A stretch of 64,000 nucleotides of DNA, taken from Prorocentrum cordatum. Taxonomy: Eukaryota; Sar; Dinophyceae; Prorocentrales; Prorocentraceae. Positions within the stretch are counted from its first letter, which is position 1. Every line of letters begins with the position of its first letter. Made by a program: the position numbers and the translations under genes. The DNA is taken from contig CAUYUJ010001401.1 in NCBI GenBank assembly GCA_963575745.1, positions 37,665-101,664 on the forward strand, written 5' to 3'. Under the pieces are notes generated by a model, which ran no database searches, had not been told where the DNA came from, and saw only the letters and a list, made by a program, of their open reading frames with translations. Positions 59,835 to 64,000 of this stretch are shown here, in pieces.

Positions 59835-60905
59835 GGAAGGCGTCGAGCAATACGCAAACATTGGAAGTGATGCAAAAAGCGCGCCTCAACGCCATTCGCG
59901 ACCACACCCCCGCCGCCATGCTCACCGTTGTCTTCCGCAGGCCGTCGTGCCGGGCAGCGAAGGAAACCCCGTTTGCCTCCGCGTGGGATAAAACGACCCT
60001 CGTGTACATGCCCTCAGCCGAGTCATACCAATCATTGTGCAAAGCCCAATACTGCTGCAAACAATGATTGAGCTTATTCTCCTCGCGGCAATCTGTGAGC
60101 TCCGTCAAGCTGTTAGATTCGAAATCGAGATGCTGAATGCGGTGAGATAGACCGTCCACAGGCCACGTGCCCAACAATGCAAAACCAATCGTGGAAACAC
60201 ACTCCTCCTTCTGCTCGAAAAACTCAGAAGCTGTTTGCATCTGCTTGTGGCAATGCTGGTGATAATCATTCTCGTCATCCTGCCTCCCCGCCTGCGACTC
60301 TTCTCGGGAAAACGCGCGCCTCAGCACCCTCGGCAGCAGAGCGCGGCAGAAGAGCGCGCCGGCCTGCAGCGCCAGATGAGGCGAGAAAGTGGACCATCTG
60401 GTATGCGCCGGGAGATTCTTGCCCATGTGGTCGAACCAACACTCGGACACCAACTCCGTGATGCGCTGCACGCACACTGCTCTGCTCCGACCGTCGCAGC
60501 AACCGTCCTGCCAAGGTCAAGGTGAGGGGGGCGATGCGAATGCCATTTGAAAGCTAGCTCGCCGCCCATGCAAGCAGATGAGACGGGGGCGGCAATCAAT
60601 TGGCAACGGGGCCTCCCTTCTGCCCAAGCGCCCGTCGTGGCGAGGCAGCTTGCCGCGCGTCAACTCGCAGACTAGACGCGACGCCCGAATTGGAGACCCC
60701 CTTCTGGTGTCCTCATAACAGTAATGTTCGACCACTGGGCGAAGGTGGTTGCCATTTAACAATCGAAGAAACTCCTCGCTCTTGCTCTTGAGGTCGGGGT
60801 GCACGTAATCCCCGTCTTCTTGCTTAGCCCGTGAGAGCTTCGAACGGAGAATTGTGATAGTTGCCATGGCCCTGTGGGAATCAATGCTCTCCTCCTCGGC
60901 AGGGG
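59835..60905 (-). CDS. Gene A exons (long, two frames)
   Basis: About 60880-60530: MATITILRSKLSRAKQEDGD, KSEEFLRLLNGNHLRPVVEH, with a His/Cys pair (VEHYCYED). About 60500-59840 in another frame: CVQRITELVSECWFDHMGKN, HTRWSTFSPHLALQAGALFC, LNHCLQQYWALHNDWYDSAE. Long open stretches of normal composition. The arrangement (LLNG...VEHYC..., then WSTFSP...ALLPRV) is one I associate with a highly repeated dinoflagellate family. The join near 60520 needs a splice or an indel. Confidence 0.58.
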
Positions 60906-61189
60906 GGCGCCTCCCCGGATAAAAACCGAGCTCCAAGTCCTATAGGAAAACGCAATGTCGGAACGGTGCACGCGGGGACGCGCGCTCCCGCGCTGTCAAG
61001 GAAGCCGGGGGCATTCCGCACCCAGGGCCCCCCGCTTGAGCGGGGGCGAGCGCGCGAGGTTAAGAATGAGACGAGTGATGGGGGGGGAGGGGGCTGAGGA
61101 AGTGAGGCTGAGGCTGAGGAGGTGGAGAGGAGAAGCAATGCCAGTGGGCTGTGCAAGGAGATGGAAGGAGGGAGGCGATGAAGGGGATG

Positions 61190-61362
61190 CCATCGGTCCT
61201 CATTGATCACTGCGCGCACTGCCATTTTAATATTGGTCTGCATGTTGAACAAACTGCTGATGAAAGCTGTGGCATATAATCTTTGGGTGAGTTTCTTGCT
61301 TTCGAATGTCCTCTCCACCTCTCTGTGTAAGACGTGCGCCGCGCAGTGCCCGTCAATACGTC
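61190..61362 (-). CDS. Gene A exon
   Basis: GHCAAHVLHREVERTFESKK, LTQRLYATAFISSLFNMQTN, then NIKMAVRAVINEDRWHP. Starts beside the end of the palindromic GGCCCTTGG intron. HCxAHxLHR is a recognisable local signature of the family. Short, repeat-free and open. Confidence 0.55.
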
Positions 61363-61424
61363 GGCCCGCCGAGCGGGCGCCAGGCCGAGAAGGCAAACGG
61401 AGTTGACTGGGGGCCCCAGAAGCC

Positions 61425-61560
61425 CCTTGGGCCCTTGGCCCAAGGCCCCCAAGGCCCTTGGCCCAGGCCCTTTTGGCCCTTGGCCCTTGGCCCTTGGCCC
61501 TTGGCCCTTGCTTGGCCCTTGGCCCTTGGCCCAAGGCCCAAGGCCCCTTGGCCCCTCGGA
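61425..61560. repeat. Self-complementary GGCCCTTGG/CCAAGGGCC satellite inside an intron
   Basis: About twelve units of GGCCCTTG with a few in the reverse orientation (GGCCCAAG) at both ends, so the whole tract can fold back on itself. It forms the middle of the intron between gene A exons at 61640 and 61362; the donor side also has a G/C palindrome around GGGCGCCCCGGGCCCCGGGGC (61575-61620). Confidence 0.85.
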
Positions 61561-61639
61561 CGTCATTAAACCCAGCCCGCGGGCCCCGGGGCCCGGGGCG
61601 CCCCCCCGGGCGCCTTGCAACGGGCGTCGGCGGAATGGC

Positions 61640-62540
61640 GAAGCCATTGTATGAGTAAGACGACACCGCGCCCCTCCAACGACGCAGTCTGATTGAACTC
61701 ACGGCACCTCCGAGCGAGCTCACGTTTGGCTCGACCGTTCGATCCGGCCAGATCCGAACCCAAGAAAACGACGAGCCAGCGGACGCTGGTAGTCAAAGAC
61801 AGCAACGACTCGAAAGAGAATACAGGGTCTGCCTGATCCAGACTCGCGAAGACGACGGAGGCGGAAGTGCTCTCAATGGAACGGGGCGGATAAAGCATCT
61901 CCGCCTTCTTGGAGCCCAAGAACGAGCCCTGGCGGCGCGGCCAGACGATCACACCTCGGGGCGCTGACGGAAAGCAGCTCTCCGGTGGACGGTCCAGGCC
62001 GCGACGCGCGAAACGCGATATCGATTATTTTCGCGCCCAGCCCATGGGGGTGACCGAGTGGAAACGCACCAGGATTCCGAGACGCGTCCAGCCGTGGCGA
62101 CGAGGGACGAGGGGCCCCGCGAAAGCCATCTGCTGGCGGGCAACAGGCGGCGCCTGTCTGCGCCATGACCTCGATGACGCCAGACTTCGGCAACGCCTTC
62201 TTTGTAGCTCGCCTGTACTCCTCCTGTGTGAGAAGCCTCGCGATGCCATCGCGATCACGATGCCAAAAACGGGCGACGTCAGCTAGCTGCGTCAACGTGC
62301 CGAACTCGAGTTTCACAGGAGTGGAATCGAACCCCTTGCCGAAGATGACCCATGGTACCTTCCTCCCAGGCTCGCTCTCGCAAGAGACTGCGAACTGATT
62401 CAGCAACATCCGATTAGCGCTGCTCTGATGGTCCAGGGCTGCCAAAGACACACCTGCCATTGCGTCAACGAAATGGCCGCAGCCGTCCGTGTGCCTGACG
62501 TCGTTGGATCCGAGGGCCGATCCGCTGGCCGACAAGATAA
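61640..62540 (-). CDS. Gene A, core exons (DSTP region)
   Basis: Right part, about 62540-62150: LALDHQSS-type segment, NRMLLNQFAVSCESEPGRKV, WVIFGKGFDSTPVKLEFGTL, DVARFWHRDRDGIARLLTQE, GVIEVMAQTG. Left part in another frame, about 61930-61640: LGSKKAEMLYPPRSIESTSA, SFESLLSLTTSVRWLVVFLG, SLEGRGVVLLIQW. The middle, 62150-61930, may be an intron. I associate FFDSTPV-x-L-x-F followed by an MAQ segment with a very abundant dinoflagellate family of unknown function. Coding is convincing; function unknown. Confidence 0.62.
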
Positions 62541-62672
62541 AGACCGCAAGCGCGTGGGCGCCCTAGTCCTAGCTAGGCCGACCGGCCGACCCGCGATCAC
62601 CAGACCGTTGCCGACGGCAAAGCGCCAGCTCGTGGACAAGGACTGCCGGTTGACCCTACAAACCTCATGATT

Positions 62673-62750
62673 TTATGATCTGACGACGTAGAACATATAA
62701 TACACGCTTGAAGCGGACATATCCCATGACCTGACGACGTAGAACTACTA
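62673..62750. repeat. Two copies of ATGA(T/C)CTGACGACGTAGAAC
   Basis: Exact 20-base unit with one change, 56 bases apart, in an AT-richer patch between gene A exons. Confidence 0.8.
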
Positions 62751-62819
62751 CACACTATGATCGGAGCGCCCGAAGCACATAAATGAGAAAGCAATTTTAA
62801 TGCACCCTCTAGGCGTCCA

Positions 62820-63104
62820 CGCCCTGCTACCCTCAGATAGCCGCTTGACCCTGGGCGCGCGCCCCTCGAGATCGTCATGGTCGCCGTTGTCAAGTCGCCT
62901 CGCTCGGAGAACTAACCGTTCGTACGGATAAGACGCCGCGCTCGGATCCATCATTTTCCCATGCGTGAGCTCCCCTGCGTTCCAATGTGAAGCCACTGCT
63001 TGAAGGCGCCCCGACACGATGGCGAGGCGCTGGGCCTGTTTCGCCTCCGCAATCTTGCGCCGCGACTTCAGGTTGCCGATCAGCTTCTTTGCGCGGCGAT
63101 CCAT
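62820..63104 (-). CDS. Gene A, upstream exon
   Basis: ATG at 63104: MDRRAKKLIGNLKSRRKIAE, AKQAQRLAIVSGRLQAVASH, then SYPYERLVLRARRLDNGDHD. A basic helical N-terminal segment, first in the gene A series. Whether this ATG is the true start is unclear because another acidic segment (SDDQSDDASSDSSSADRP at 63715-63640) lies upstream in the same direction. Confidence 0.5.
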
Positions 63105-63719
63105 CGGGCCCCGAGCCACGAGGCAAGCAGCGCGTCACGTCAAGGCAAAACGCGACGCCCTGTCACAGTCCCTCGCCGCCTCTCATCGCCCAGGGGCCCA
63201 GGGCCCAGGGGCAAGCAAGGGCCCTCCTCGAAGCGCCGCCAGACGCAAGGGGGGAGCGGCGCAAAATCAGGGGATGACGCGGGGCAATGGGGGGGGGGAA
63301 GAGGAGGCGGGGCGGTCGGGAAGAGACCGAGGAGCCCCCCTCTTCTCCCATCTCGCTCCGCCACCCCATGCAGTTATCCTGCTCCTGCTCCTCTTCCTCC
63401 TCGTCCTCCGCCCCCCTGATAGTCTCCTTGTTATCCTGCTCCTCCTTCGCGTTCCTCGTCCTCGCGTCGCCGTCTCACCAACAATGACCCAATGGCACAA
63501 TGGCCCCGCCCGAGCCCTCTCGACCTCCTCCTCGCCCTCGCTACCCCCGCGCCCGTGGGCGGCGGCAGCGGCGGAGCTCGCGGAGGCACCCCCTGGCCCA
63601 ACGGCGCGCGCTCTGGCTGGACGAGGCCGCAGCTCTTGAGCACCGGCCGGTCGGCGGACGACGAGTCGCTGGAGGCGTCGTCAGACTGGTCGTCGGAGCT
63701 GGGCCCGCCCTGACGATCG

Positions 63720-64000
63720 CGGCGGGCGACGGCGATCGGGCGGCGGGCAATGGGGAAGAGCGGGAAGTAGGGCGCGCGGGGGGCCAGGGGAAGGGGAATG
63801 GGGAACGGCGGAGGAAAGGCAAGGGGCAAGAGGGAATGGGGGAATGGGAACGCGAGAGGAATGGGAACGCGGAGGAATTGGAACGGCGCAGCAGGGAATC
63901 GGGCAAGGGGAATGGGGAACGACGGAGGAGGGGCCAGGTCCGGAGGCGGATGGGGAAGAAGCGTTGGCGTTGGCCGCGCGGGCGCGGCTTGTCCTCGACG
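63720..64000. repeat. GGGGAATGGGGAACGG minisatellite at the right edge
   Basis: Imperfect repeats of GGGGAATGGG(A)AACG between 63785 and 63935. No gene seen to the window end. Confidence 0.6.

Overview
The window looks like nuclear DNA of a dinoflagellate. The evidence is: (i) a near-complete relic of the dinoflagellate spliced-leader sequence on the minus strand at 21601-21623 and a 13-nt partial relic at 8107-8119; (ii) exons split by short GC-rich, low-complexity introns whose boundaries often fit only GC, GA or unusual GT donors; (iii) one intron built as an inverted repeat (introner-like); (iv) a multi-exon C5-cytosine methyltransferase gene; (v) protein modules that I associate with very large repetitive dinoflagellate families. 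A Prorocentrum-like species is possible, but genus is not settled here. Every convincing coding segment lies on the minus strand, as expected for a unidirectional dinoflagellate gene cluster.

Layout from the right edge, in the direction of transcription. 63.1-56.2 kb: exons of a large, unnamed dinoflagellate-type gene ('gene A'). 55.5-46.7 kb: a second gene ('gene B') with a coiled-coil/acidic N-terminal part, a Cys-rich zinc-binding exon, a C5-methyltransferase core and a C-terminal module. It is interrupted by an AT-richer 1.7 kb insertion (51.2-52.9 kb) and a 92-bp palindrome (50.5 kb). 45.6-30.1 kb: a very large LINE-like retroelement with an ORF1, a membrane-type ORF2 carrying an ADP-ribosyltransferase-like motif set, an APE-type endonuclease plus reverse transcriptase, and a zinc knuckle plus RNase H. 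It carries four single-base frame offsets. 29.4-22.7 kb: 'gene C', which shares a module with the C-terminus of gene B. 21.6-17.2 kb: 'gene D', preceded by the spliced-leader relic and holding the introner. 17.0-8.2 kb: mostly repeats, including a 4.6 kb satellite with an exact 64-bp monomer. 8.1-6.4 kb: a processed, frameshifted retropseudogene with a spliced-leader relic. 5.7-4.3 kb: a repeat-rich ORF. 2.3-0.1 kb: a degenerate AT-richer coiled-coil/zinc-finger element.

The most interesting signal is a pair of short hairpin element families. Family A (14 copies, 2.8-8.0 kb) has the core GGC-AAA-GCC. Family B (12 copies, 30.4-43.9 kb, all inside the retroelement) has the core GGCT-GA-AGCC. 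In each family the core and a small asymmetric bulge are constant. The outer arms differ in sequence from copy to copy, yet in most copies they remain complementary to each other; a few copies (A8, A9, A14, B4) have short or mismatched arms. Copies sit in all three reading frames of the host ORFs, so the conservation is at the DNA or RNA level. Family A is confined to one neighbourhood and family B to the other.

All protein assignments are from reading motifs by eye. Exon borders are estimates unless stated otherwise.
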